From: CAYUCY01 sp964443525
Lineage (GTDB): Bacteria > Pseudomonadota > Alphaproteobacteria > Caedimonadales > Caedimonadaceae
Direction: 5' to 3'
Length of the DNA stretch: 11,533 nt
Assembly (NCBI GenBank): GCA_964443525.1
Contig: CAYUCY010000047.1
Span: 1 to 11,533, forward strand
Shown: in pieces, positions 1 through 6,394 of the stretch
How positions within the stretch are numbered: position 1 is the stretch's first letter
Layout of the letters: every line of letters starts with the position of its first letter
Program-made: the position numbers and the translations under genes
Notes under the pieces: generated by a model
Told to the model about the DNA's origin: nothing
Databases searched by the model: none
The model's input: the letters and a program-made list of their open reading frames with translations, nothing else

Positions 1-64
1 ACTGGCACGCCCTTTCGTACTGCAGATTTTAAGTCTGCTGTTTCTACCATTCCACCAAGCGGGC
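1..64 (-). tRNA. tRNA-Leu (anticodon UAA), 3' part cut by window edge
   Basis: Read on the minus strand from position 64, this gives the first 64 nt of a class II tRNA. It starts GCCCGCT, followed by a D-arm with GGTGGAATGGTAG. The anticodon arm is GCAGA-CTTAAAA-TCTGC, and anticodon TAA sits at 31-29. A long variable arm can form a 5-bp stem, GTACG with CGTGC (one G-T pair), around the loop AAAGGG. A long variable arm plus the UAA anticodon identifies leucine decoding UUA/UUG. The T-arm and the 3' half of the acceptor stem lie outside the window, so acceptor pairing cannot be checked. It follows nrdR on the same strand but has its own candidate promoter. Confidence 0.9.
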
Positions 65-79
65 GCCTGATGCTTTTAG

Positions 80-108
80 ACCCTAGCGAAAACACCGAAA
101 TTTATCAA
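80..108 (-). promoter_or_regulatory. Candidate sigma-70 promoter for the tRNA-Leu gene
   Basis: On the minus strand a -35-like TTGATA (108-103) is separated by exactly 17 nt from a -10-like TAGGGT (85-80). The mature tRNA start at 64 is 16 nt beyond the -10, which leaves room for a short 5' leader. The -35 matches the consensus well and the -10 moderately. Inferred from spacing and position only. Confidence 0.45.
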
Positions 109-154
109 GAGGCAAACCGAAAAGCCTCCTCAAAAAAGAAGACCGTAAAGACCT

Positions 155-616
155 TTAATCCTCGGTGCTTTGACTATCGTCTTTGATGAATTCCTTGAAA
201 TCAGCAGGCGCATGAAAGTCTCGATATACGGAAGCAAATCGAACATAGGCAACCTGATCCAGGTCTTTTAAGGACTCCATCACCATCTCGCCGATGACGG
301 TTGAGGGAATTTCGGTTTCACCACGGGTTTCCAACTGTCTCACAATACTGCTGATGATACGATCTATTTTCTCTGCATCTACAGGGCGCTTGTGAAGGGC
401 TAGCTCCATCGACTTAACCAGCTTTTCTCTTTCAAACGGCTCGACTTTTCCATTTTTCTTTATGACTTTGAGCGGAACCAGTTGAACTCGCTCAATCGTG
501 GTGAAACGAGCACTACACTCAAGGCAATGACGACGGCGCCTCACACTGTTACTTTCATCCACGGCGCGCGAGTCTTTGACAGATGTATCCGGGTGACCAC
601 AGAAGGGACAACGCAT
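155..616 (-). CDS. nrdR: Transcriptional repressor NrdR (zinc ribbon and ATP-cone)
   Basis: NrdR is a cytoplasmic repressor that senses ATP/dATP and shuts down ribonucleotide reductase genes by binding paired NrdR boxes. The 153-residue protein is the usual length. Residues 1-35 form a zinc ribbon (MRCPFC...CLEC; Cys3, Cys6, Cys31, Cys34) with the Arg-rich stretch SVRRRRHC that helps DNA contact. About residues 49-139 form the ATP-cone domain (PLKVIKKNGKVEPF onwards). The ATG at 616 has a very strong Shine-Dalgarno AAGGAGG (627-621) lying directly against the glyA stop codon TAG, only 11 nt separating the two genes. This implies co-transcription and probably translational coupling with glyA, a common alphaproteobacterial pairing. 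No nrdA/nrdB gene is in the window, so its target is not seen. The acidic C-terminal tail is unremarkable. Confidence 0.97.
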   Translation of the reverse strand: MRCPFCGHPDTSVKDSRAVDESNSVRRRRHCLECSARFTTIERVQLVPLKVIKKNGKVEPFEREKLVKSMELALHKRPVDAEKIDRIISSIVRQLETRGETEIPSTVIGEMVMESLKDLDQVAYVRFASVYRDFHAPADFKEFIKDDSQSTED

Positions 617-620
617 GATA

Positions 621-627
621 CCTCCTT
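621..627 (-). promoter_or_regulatory. Strong ribosome binding site of nrdR, abutting the glyA stop
   Basis: AAGGAGG on the minus strand, 4 nt before the nrdR ATG, begins right after the glyA stop codon TAG (630-628). A terminating glyA ribosome would cover it, so coupling of the two genes is likely. Confidence 0.75.
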
Positions 628-1911
628 CTATCCCAATTCAGGGTAGAGTAAATAATGATCCGTTAGTTTTTTAACTTCAAATCGGGTCTTTCCAATGGCT
701 GCCGCCTCAGCACCGGCCGCAAGCCCCTGCAGAACATCCATGATCAAGTGTCCGATCGTCTCAAAATCCTTTTCCAGAAAACCACGCGTGGTTAAAGCAG
801 GTGACCCGAATCTAAGCCCTGAGGTTTTGACAGGCGGCAAAGGATCAAAAGGAACACTGTTTTTATTGGCTGTCATGTGAGCAGCCTCTAAAGCATCACA
901 CGCAGACCTGCCATCGAGTCCCAAAGGACGAAGGTCGGCTAACAACAAATGACAATCGGTGCCCCTCGTTACAAGATCGAGTCCTCGATCCACCAAAACT
1001 TTACCGAGCGCCTTACAGTTTGCAATGACTTGGGCGGCATATGTTTTAAAAGACGGATCAAGTGCCTCTTTAAAAGCAACCGCTTTGGCTGCGATAACGT
1101 GCATTAAAGGTCCTCCCTGGTTTCCGGGGAAAACGGCCGAGTTCAATTTTTTACCCAACTCCTCATCGTTACTGAGGATCATGCCGCCTCGAGGACCTCT
1201 TAAGGTCTTGTGGGTTGTGGTCGTTACGACGTGCGCGTGGGGGAGAGGGTTCGGGAAAACACTCCCTGCCACAAGTCCTGCAAAGTGGGCCATATCCACC
1301 ATAAAGTAAGCTCCAACCTCATCTGCAAGCTCTCTGAACCACTTGAAGTCAATAAAGCGCGGATAAGCAGAACCGCCCGCGATAATCAACTTCGGCTTGT
1401 GTTTGCGAGCAAGGCGTGCCACTTGATCCGTGTCAATAAATCCGTCTTCTTCCCGAACATCATAGCCGTAGGCTTGGAACCATTTTCCGGACATATTAAC
1501 CTTAGAGCCATGCGTCAGGTGCCCTCCACTATTGAGCGTCATCCCGAGAATGGGGTCTCCCGGTTGAAGAAGTGCCAAGAAAACCTCCTGATTTGCTTGC
1601 GCACCCGAATGCGGCTGGACGTTGACGAAAGAAGCACCGAAAAGCTTTTTTGCCCGCTCTATCGCGATCTGTTCCGCAACGTCGACGAACTCGCATCCCC
1701 CGTAATATCTACGTCCCGGGTACCCTTCTGCATACTTGTTCGTCATCACACCCCCTTGCGCTTCCATAACCGCAAGAGATGCGAAGTTTTCGGAGGCGAT
1801 CAACTCAAGGGAGTTGCGTTGCCGTTCAAGTTCGCTCCGATTGGCTTGCGCGATCTCGGGATCAGTTTTTTTCAGGGAAGATAAGGGAAGCGTCAGTGCA
1901 GGCATGGCCAT
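628..1911 (-). CDS. glyA: Serine hydroxymethyltransferase GlyA
   Basis: This cytoplasmic PLP enzyme converts serine and tetrahydrofolate to glycine and 5,10-methylene-tetrahydrofolate, the main entry to one-carbon units. With the start chosen here it is 427 residues, typical for the family. Visible signatures are SLELIASENFAS (residues 34-45), KYAEGYPGRRYYGGCEFVD (59-77), VDMAHFAGLVAG (205-216) and the PLP lysine motif TTTTHKTLRGPRGG (230-243, Schiff-base Lys235). An in-frame TTG at 1947 would add 12 residues. The ATG at 1911 is preferred because GGAG stands 6 nt before it and the protein then begins at the usual distance from the SENFAS motif. It lies 39 nt after the transporter gene and 11 nt before nrdR. 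Function is essentially certain; only the start is a choice. Confidence 0.98.
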   Translation of the reverse strand: MAMPALTLPLSSLKKTDPEIAQANRSELERQRNSLELIASENFASLAVMEAQGGVMTNKYAEGYPGRRYYGGCEFVDVAEQIAIERAKKLFGASFVNVQPHSGAQANQEVFLALLQPGDPILGMTLNSGGHLTHGSKVNMSGKWFQAYGYDVREEDGFIDTDQVARLARKHKPKLIIAGGSAYPRFIDFKWFRELADEVGAYFMVDMAHFAGLVAGSVFPNPLPHAHVVTTTTHKTLRGPRGGMILSNDEELGKKLNSAVFPGNQGGPLMHVIAAKAVAFKEALDPSFKTYAAQVIANCKALGKVLVDRGLDLVTRGTDCHLLLADLRPLGLDGRSACDALEAAHMTANKNSVPFDPLPPVKTSGLRFGSPALTTRGFLEKDFETIGHLIMDVLQGLAAGAEAAAIGKTRFEVKKLTDHYLLYPELG

Positions 1912-1917
1912 TTCTTT

Positions 1918-1921
1918 CTCC
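1918..1921 (-). promoter_or_regulatory. Ribosome binding site deciding the glyA start
   Basis: GGAG on the minus strand with a 6-nt spacer (AAAGAA) to the ATG at 1911. This supports the ATG over the upstream in-frame TTG at 1947, which would start only 3 nt after the transporter stop codon. Confidence 0.65.
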
Positions 1922-1950
1922 GTTTCAAGTTTTAAAGAGTTTAACAAAAG

Positions 1951-3474
1951 TTAAGAAGATTCACTAGTCCGCAGCTTTTGCTTTCGGAAAAACCCGCGAA
2001 AGAAGGGCGAAATCAAAAGCAAAACTAGACCGGCTCCTAAAGACCAAAGAACAAGTTGACCGAATGCGTCACAGTAAAGATGAAGAGATTTTGCGTAGTG
2101 CCCTGCCTCACAAAATCCTTGGGCTTCAGCAGTCATGCGGGCAATGAGACTTGCAAACCATTGAGAGGCTGAAAAACTTAAAAAGACCGATCCCATGGCA
2201 ATCGACATATATTGGGGCGGCGCCAGTCGCACGACGAGAGACATAGAAAAGGGAGCAAGACATAACTCGGCAATAACGATAGTACCATAAGCGAAAACGG
2301 TCCACCATAAGCTAACTTTCCCCGTTCCGTCATCATAAAGTCGGCTATACCACAAAATGGCAAAAGAAAAGGCTGCCAAGATAAGAGCAAATGAGAACTT
2401 GTAAGGTTCCATAGGATTTAACTTCAGCCGATCGAGTCCTTTCCAAAACCACACGAAAAAACCGCCGAAGACAAGGTTGAAGAAAGGATCAATGCCGTTA
2501 AAAAAAGTGGTGGGAAGCGTTTTCATTGTGCGATCGAAAAGGTCCAGCTCCGTAATACCGAAAGCCGTAACGAAGCTTCGATCTACATTTCTATCGGCAA
2601 ACAAAATAACAGAACTCGATCCCTGCTCATAAAGAGCGAAAAAGATGATTTGAAAAAGCGTCAGAGTAAAGAGAACAAGAATGGATCTGCCGACCTCAGG
2701 ACTGATTTTATAACTCAGACGAAGGAGAACAGCATAAGTCCCAACAATCAATACGGGGACAAGAAAGGAAAGAAAAACCGTTGCTTCTAAAACGATAAAA
2801 ATAAAAAGCCAAACGATGCCGATGCCGCAAAATAGAAGACCGCCTTGCAAAATCTTGCTTTTTGTCAGCGTTGACGTCGGCGGAATACCTCCCTTCAGAT
2901 TAAGTATCTTGGCAGCAAAAAGAAGCAGCAACAACGCACCAACATAAACACCGAATGCAACGGAAAATCCTTTGATCCAGCCATAGGTTTCTCCAACCAT
3001 CGCACAAAAGATCATTCCTAAGAGAGCTCCTAAATTAAAGCTCAGATAAAGAAGCGTAAAAATTGAATCTCTTTGCCGATCATCATTTTGAAAGAATTTC
3101 CCAACAAGAGTTGCAAGACTTGATCGAACCAAACCATTTCCCAAGACAAGGGCGGAAACCGCCAAGAAGAAGAAAATTTCTGACGGGATAAAAAAAAGGG
3201 CCCCGCCCAAGACCGAGATCAGAGCCCCTAAAACAATCATCCGATAATTGCCTAGGAATTTATCCGCCATCCACCCGCCTAAAAGAGGTGTGGCAAAGGC
3301 GATGGTCATCATCCCTCCAATGATGCCGTAGGCCCGAGTATCCGTAAAGTTGAGAGATCTGATCATATACAGCAATAACATCCCCTTAATGCCGAAAAAA
3401 CCGAATCTCTCAAGGGCGGAGACGGTCCAAAGCGTTGCAAACGCTCTTTTCTTCACGAAGGGGGTTAACGTCAT
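1951..3474 (-). CDS. POT/PTR2-family peptide transporter (MFS)
   Basis: An inner-membrane MFS protein of 507 residues, very hydrophobic throughout, with roughly 12-14 membrane segments. POT proteins usually import di- and tripeptides together with protons. Support for the family: SALERFGFFG at 19-28 (POT motif ExxERFxYYG), GGWMADKFLGNYR in the 2-3 loop, the PTR2-type FTLLYLSFNLGALLG, and in the second half YEQGSSSVILFADRNVD. The first Glu of ExxER, a residue tied to proton coupling in studied POTs, is Ser19 here; Glu22-Arg23 remain. Two starts are possible: a TTG at 3501 (516 residues) or the ATG at 3474. The ATG is preferred because it makes a 4-nt ATGA overlap with the lipoprotein stop, has AAGGGA 10 nt upstream, and places the motif near the N-terminus as usual. 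Substrate is not provable from sequence; related transporters can carry nitrate or other solutes. Confidence 0.88.
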   Translation of the reverse strand: MTLTPFVKKRAFATLWTVSALERFGFFGIKGMLLLYMIRSLNFTDTRAYGIIGGMMTIAFATPLLGGWMADKFLGNYRMIVLGALISVLGGALFFIPSEIFFFLAVSALVLGNGLVRSSLATLVGKFFQNDDRQRDSIFTLLYLSFNLGALLGMIFCAMVGETYGWIKGFSVAFGVYVGALLLLLFAAKILNLKGGIPPTSTLTKSKILQGGLLFCGIGIVWLFIFIVLEATVFLSFLVPVLIVGTYAVLLRLSYKISPEVGRSILVLFTLTLFQIIFFALYEQGSSSVILFADRNVDRSFVTAFGITELDLFDRTMKTLPTTFFNGIDPFFNLVFGGFFVWFWKGLDRLKLNPMEPYKFSFALILAAFSFAILWYSRLYDDGTGKVSLWWTVFAYGTIVIAELCLAPFSMSLVVRLAPPQYMSIAMGSVFLSFSASQWFASLIARMTAEAQGFCEAGHYAKSLHLYCDAFGQLVLWSLGAGLVLLLISPFFRGFFRKQKLRTSESS

Positions 3475-3740
3475 CGAGAAGAGGTCCCTTCTTTCTGACA
3501 AGGATTGATCACTTGAAGGCCTTGCGCTTTACGCTCTGACTCATGGATCTTTGTAAGAGTGGCATGGTGAGATCTCAAGGTTGCCTCTTTTTCTTGATAA
3601 AAGGTGGCGGGCCTTTTTGCAGGGCGATCGGGAACCGTATGAAGGCTATCAAAGGGTTTCATTTCCGAATCCCCGTAAACAACGTAAGATCCCGCACAAC
3701 CGGAGAGCATGATAGAAAGAAGAGACAAGAACCGCTTCAT
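3471..3740 (-). CDS. Small predicted lipoprotein, unknown function
   Basis: I do not recognise this 89-residue protein. It has a lipoprotein signal peptide: basic MKR, a hydrophobic stretch FLSLLSIML, then the lipobox LSGC at residues 12-15. Lipidation at Cys15 would leave a mature protein of about 75 residues anchored in a membrane. The residue after the cysteine is Ala, which does not suggest inner-membrane retention, so an outer-membrane location is possible. The rest is polar, rich in Lys, Arg, Glu, His and Pro, with a likely helical middle part (FYQEKEATLRSHHATLTKIH). The ATG is 4 nt after the hemB stop, with GGAGG 9 nt upstream inside the end of hemB. Its stop overlaps the transporter's ATG (ATGA). 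The signal peptide and good ribosome site argue that it is real; the function is open. Confidence 0.75.
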   Translation of the reverse strand: MKRFLSLLSIMLSGCAGSYVVYGDSEMKPFDSLHTVPDRPAKRPATFYQEKEATLRSHHATLTKIHESERKAQGLQVINPCQKEGTSSR

Positions 3741-3744
3741 AAAA

Positions 3745-4758
3745 TCAAGCCTCCAGTAAATCTAAAAGAGAATCGGTCGCATATGAAATGATCCCGTCCG
3801 CCCCTGCCCGCTTGAAGGCTATCATTGTCTCGAGGAGGGTCTTTTCGTAATCAAGCCACTCTTTTTCGGCTGCTGCCTTCAGCATGGCATATTCGCCGCT
3901 TACATGAAACGCGAAAGTAGGCGCGCCGAAATGATCTTTGACACGGGCGATGACATCAAGGTAGGGAAGCCCCGGTTTGACGATAAGAAGATCGGCTCCT
4001 TCCTTCAGATCAAGAGCGACCTCTCTCAGAGCTTCTCGGATGTTTGCCGGGTTCATTTGATAGGTTTTCTTATGACCTTGCCCCAAGCATTGAGCAGAAC
4101 CGAGCGCTTCCCGAAAAGGGCCATAGAAGGCCGAAGCATACTTGGCTGCATATGCCATAATCCCTACGTTCTGAAACCCGGCCGCATCCAGGTTTCGGCG
4201 AATCGCCCCCACGCGACCATCCATCATGTCGGAAGGAGCAACGATGTCCGCCCCTGCCATAGCAAGAAGAACGGCTTGTTTGGTCAAGACGTCAAGGGTT
4301 CCGTCATTATCTACGTCATCCCCCTCAAGGACGCCGTCGTGGCCGTGGGAAGTATAGGGATCAAGAGCTACATCACAAATGATGCCAATATGGGGATAAT
4401 TTTGCTTCAGAACCCTTACCGATCGTGTCACCAAGTTATCGGGATTCAGAGCCTCTTCTCCACGGTGACACTTTTTTCCTTTTTCTACGGCAGGGAAGAG
4501 AGCCAAAGCCTTAAGACCTTTTTCAGCAAGCAACCCGACCCGATCCACAAGCTCTTGCGGCGTATATCTTTTAATGCCGGGCATAGAGGAAATGAGCTCT
4601 GGATGTGTTTCCTCTCTCACAAAACAAGACCAGATCAGATCCTTTTTAAGAACGGTTGTCTCGCAAACCAAATCTCGAATCCAATCAAAACGGCGCAGGC
4701 GTCTCAATCTGGTTTCCGGGAAAGAACCTGCTGAATAAAGTGCCGTTGTTACTGCCAT
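3745..4758 (-). CDS. hemB: Porphobilinogen synthase (delta-aminolevulinic acid dehydratase) HemB
   Basis: A cytoplasmic enzyme that condenses two 5-aminolevulinate molecules to porphobilinogen, the second common step of heme and siroheme synthesis. The 337-residue length is normal. The two Schiff-base lysines are Lys206 (MAYAAKYASAFYGPFR) and Lys261 (LLIVKPGLPYLD). The metal region DVALDPYTSHGHDG (129-142) has Ala131, Asp133 and Asp141 where zinc enzymes carry three cysteines. This marks it as the aspartate-rich, magnesium-type form common in alphaproteobacteria. VAPSDMMDGRVGAIR (173-187) is also diagnostic. The ATG at 4758 has AGGG 7 nt upstream. It is the first gene of the minus-strand cluster running to nrdR. 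No clear heme- or iron-responsive operator was recognised upstream. Confidence 0.98.
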   Translation of the reverse strand: MAVTTALYSAGSFPETRLRRLRRFDWIRDLVCETTVLKKDLIWSCFVREETHPELISSMPGIKRYTPQELVDRVGLLAEKGLKALALFPAVEKGKKCHRGEEALNPDNLVTRSVRVLKQNYPHIGIICDVALDPYTSHGHDGVLEGDDVDNDGTLDVLTKQAVLLAMAGADIVAPSDMMDGRVGAIRRNLDAAGFQNVGIMAYAAKYASAFYGPFREALGSAQCLGQGHKKTYQMNPANIREALREVALDLKEGADLLIVKPGLPYLDVIARVKDHFGAPTFAFHVSGEYAMLKAAAEKEWLDYEKTLLETMIAFKRAGADGIISYATDSLLDLLEA

Positions 4759-4934
4759 TCTAATTCCCTATTAAGATGTCCTGCCTCTTGTCTACCCTTA
4801 TCTTGGCCATAGGACAATCACTTTTTTAGACGAGGAAAGAGACAGTTATGACATGGGGTGTAAAAAGGCTATTCCCTTTTGCCTTTTTTTTTTCTAGGAT
4901 GCGAGCAATGAGTTGAAATAAAGGCCTGAAGCTG
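4759..4934. other. Divergent intergenic region between hemB and the antiporter gene
   Basis: This 176-bp stretch must hold the promoters of both divergent genes. Its clearest element is the terminator-like hairpin at 4862-4893. A loose inverted repeat TTGTC...GACAA lies at about 4788-4817, and weak promoter-like hexamers can be read through it on both strands (for hemB, TTGTCC-17 nt-TAGACA). These match consensus poorly, so no promoter is called. The antiporter gene lacks a strong Shine-Dalgarno; AAGG about 10 nt before its ATG is the best candidate. Confidence 0.5.
4862..4893 (+). terminator. Intrinsic terminator-like hairpin upstream of the antiporter gene
   Basis: On the plus strand AAAAAGGC (4862-4869) pairs perfectly with GCCTTTTT (4881-4888) around an 11-nt loop, and a run of ten T (4884-4893) follows. 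This has the form of a Rho-independent terminator, though only three pairs are G-C. It sits 41 nt before the antiporter ATG in the same direction, and no recognised gene lies upstream on the plus strand, so it does not close a known transcript. It could end a short leader (attenuation), end an unseen small RNA, or insulate against stray transcription. The same left arm can also pair with CCTTTT at 4875-4880, an exclusive alternative fold. On the minus strand the stem is also followed by five T, so weak activity towards hemB is possible. Confidence 0.55.
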
Positions 4935-6278
4935 ATGTCACTCGCAAAAGCCATTTCCCAAAGTGTTTCTGTTGCCTTTGAGAAACTTCAAACCCTCGAG
5001 TCGGGATCCTTCCGTTATTGGCGTATCCGTATCATGTATGCCTCTATTATCGGGTACGCCGCCTTTTATTTAGTGCGATCCAACTTTTCCATGGCAATGA
5101 CCGCCATGGGGCAAGAGTTCGGTTATGATAAAATCCAGCTCGGCTGGATCATTACCATGTTCTCAATCATCTACGGCGTCGGAAAGTTCATCAACGGGTA
5201 TATCAGCGACCGTTCCGACTCCCGTCTTTTTATGACTGTAGGACTTTTAGGTTCGGCCATCGTCAGTTTCTTTATCAGCTTTTCACACGGCATTGCCATG
5301 CTTCCTTTCCTCTGGGCACTGAATGCCTGGTTCCAGTCCATGGGGTGGCCTCCTGCAGCCCGTCTCATTACCCATTGGTTCAGTCCTAAAGAATTGGGGA
5401 CCAAGTGGGCACTCTGGGCATCGTCTCACCAGATCGGTGCTTGCGCCGTTTTCCTGATTGCAGGTCCCTTGATCAGCAACTACGGATGGCGTTCGGCCTT
5501 TTACGTCCCTGCCGTTCTTGCATTGTGCTTTGCTTTCTTTATCTTCAACCGTCTGCGAGATACACCCCAAGAACTTGGATTTCCTCCCGTTGAAGAGTAC
5601 AAGGGCGAAATGCAACACGTAGATCCCTCCCATTGCGAAAGAATTACCCTTAAGGAGGTTTTGCCTCTCGTCCTCAAGAACAGGCTTGTGTGGTACGTCA
5701 GCCTTGCAAACATGTGTCTTTATATCCCCCGCATGGGCATTTTTACATGGGCCCCTATGTTTTTGATGGAGCACAAAGGGACAGAAATCACGATTGCGGG
5801 CATTCAAACCTTTGCATTTGAACTTGCGGGTCTCATCGGGGGTATTGTCGCCGGAAGTATTTCCGATAAGATCTTTAACGGACGACGAGGTCCGATCGGT
5901 GCTCTTTTCCTCGCTGCCCTTGCTTTTGTTTTTATTTTGCTCGCCCTTGTTCCCGCAGGTCACCCCGTCCTTGACACCTTTATCTTGTTTATGGCCGGTT
6001 TTCTGGTCTACGGCCCTCAGGTATTGGCAGGGTTGGCCGCAGCAGATTTCGCTTCTAAAAGAGCTGCAGGGATCGCGACAGGGTTCGCAGGCGTCTTTGC
6101 CTATACGGGTTCTGCAATCGCTGGGGTCGGCATCGGTAAGATCGTCACCGACTATGGATGGAATGGAGGATTCATCTTGTTTGTCGTAACTTCTCTCGTA
6201 GGGGCCGTTTTCTTTGCTCTTACCTGGAACCACCGCGCGCGCGTTTACGGGGACGTTCCCGAAAAAGCAAGTGCATAG
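4935..6278 (+). CDS. OPA-family organophosphate:phosphate antiporter (UhpC/GlpT-like MFS)
   Basis: A 447-residue inner-membrane MFS protein with about 12 membrane segments. The family exchanges inorganic phosphate for glycerol-3-phosphate, hexose phosphates or phosphoglycerates. Signatures: YAAFYLVRSNFSMAM at 41-55, whose Arg48 matches the GlpT phosphate-binding arginine of TM1; GKFINGYISDRSDSRLF (83-99); NAWFQSMGWPPAARLITHWF (130-149); and IPRMGIFTWAPMFL (264-277), whose Arg266 matches the second substrate arginine in TM7. The segment YGPQVLAGLAAADFASKRAA (359-378) resembles UhpC/UhpT more than GlpT. So both arginines that define the phosphate site are kept, but the exact substrate cannot be assigned. 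No uhpA/uhpB regulator lies beside it, which argues for a transporter rather than a UhpC-type sensor. It is followed 116 nt later by phaZ. Confidence 0.9.
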   Translation: MSLAKAISQSVSVAFEKLQTLESGSFRYWRIRIMYASIIGYAAFYLVRSNFSMAMTAMGQEFGYDKIQLGWIITMFSIIYGVGKFINGYISDRSDSRLFMTVGLLGSAIVSFFISFSHGIAMLPFLWALNAWFQSMGWPPAARLITHWFSPKELGTKWALWASSHQIGACAVFLIAGPLISNYGWRSAFYVPAVLALCFAFFIFNRLRDTPQELGFPPVEEYKGEMQHVDPSHCERITLKEVLPLVLKNRLVWYVSLANMCLYIPRMGIFTWAPMFLMEHKGTEITIAGIQTFAFELAGLIGGIVAGSISDKIFNGRRGPIGALFLAALAFVFILLALVPAGHPVLDTFILFMAGFLVYGPQVLAGLAAADFASKRAAGIATGFAGVFAYTGSAIAGVGIGKIVTDYGWNGGFILFVVTSLVGAVFFALTWNHRARVYGDVPEKASA

Positions 6279-6394
6279 ATTTGCGGTTCTCCTTAATTTA
6301 TTAATATTCCGGCAATCATTTTCTCAGCTCTTCTTAATTTTCTTTGTGTTAGGATAAGAAGACACATAAGAAGAAAAGAAGCTGGGAGGCCCGC
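6279..6394. other. Intergenic region upstream of phaZ with TAAGAAG repeats
   Basis: This AT-rich 116-bp gap contains TAAGAAG twice in direct orientation (6355-6361 and 6367-6373, 12 nt apart) and once inverted as CTTCTTA (6330-6336). I see no convincing terminator for the antiporter gene. A -10-like TAGGAT at 6350-6355 has no matching -35 at normal spacing. A strong Shine-Dalgarno GGGAGG lies 5 nt before the phaZ ATG. The repeats could be a regulator site but may be chance in purine-rich leader sequence. Confidence 0.35.

Noticed and set aside
109..128. Hairpin GAGGC...GCCTC downstream of nrdR, as a terminator
   Set aside because: The stem is only 5 bp with a 10-nt loop, and on the nrdR strand the T-run lies before the stem, not after it. 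It also overlaps the tRNA promoter region.
1912..1947. Upstream TTG start for glyA adding 12 residues
   Set aside because: TTG is a rare start, it would begin 3 nt after the transporter stop, and the ATG at 1911 has a well-spaced GGAG.
3475..3501. TTG start at 3501 for the POT transporter
   Set aside because: It would overlap the lipoprotein by 31 nt; the ATG at 3474 gives the common ATGA overlap and a normal N-terminus for the family.
3904..4734. Long plus-strand open frame (276 codons) opposite hemB
   Set aside because: It lies wholly antisense to a certain hemB, resembles no protein family and has no recognisable domain; an open frame caused by hemB codon usage.
5283..6233. Long minus-strand open frame (316 codons) opposite the antiporter gene
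   Set aside because: Its translation is low-complexity polar sequence without domain features and lies fully within a clear transporter gene; a shadow frame.
6233..6243. Alternating GC run near the end of the antiporter gene
   Set aside because: Only about 10 bp long and explained by codons for His-Arg-Ala-Arg; no reason to propose a structural element.
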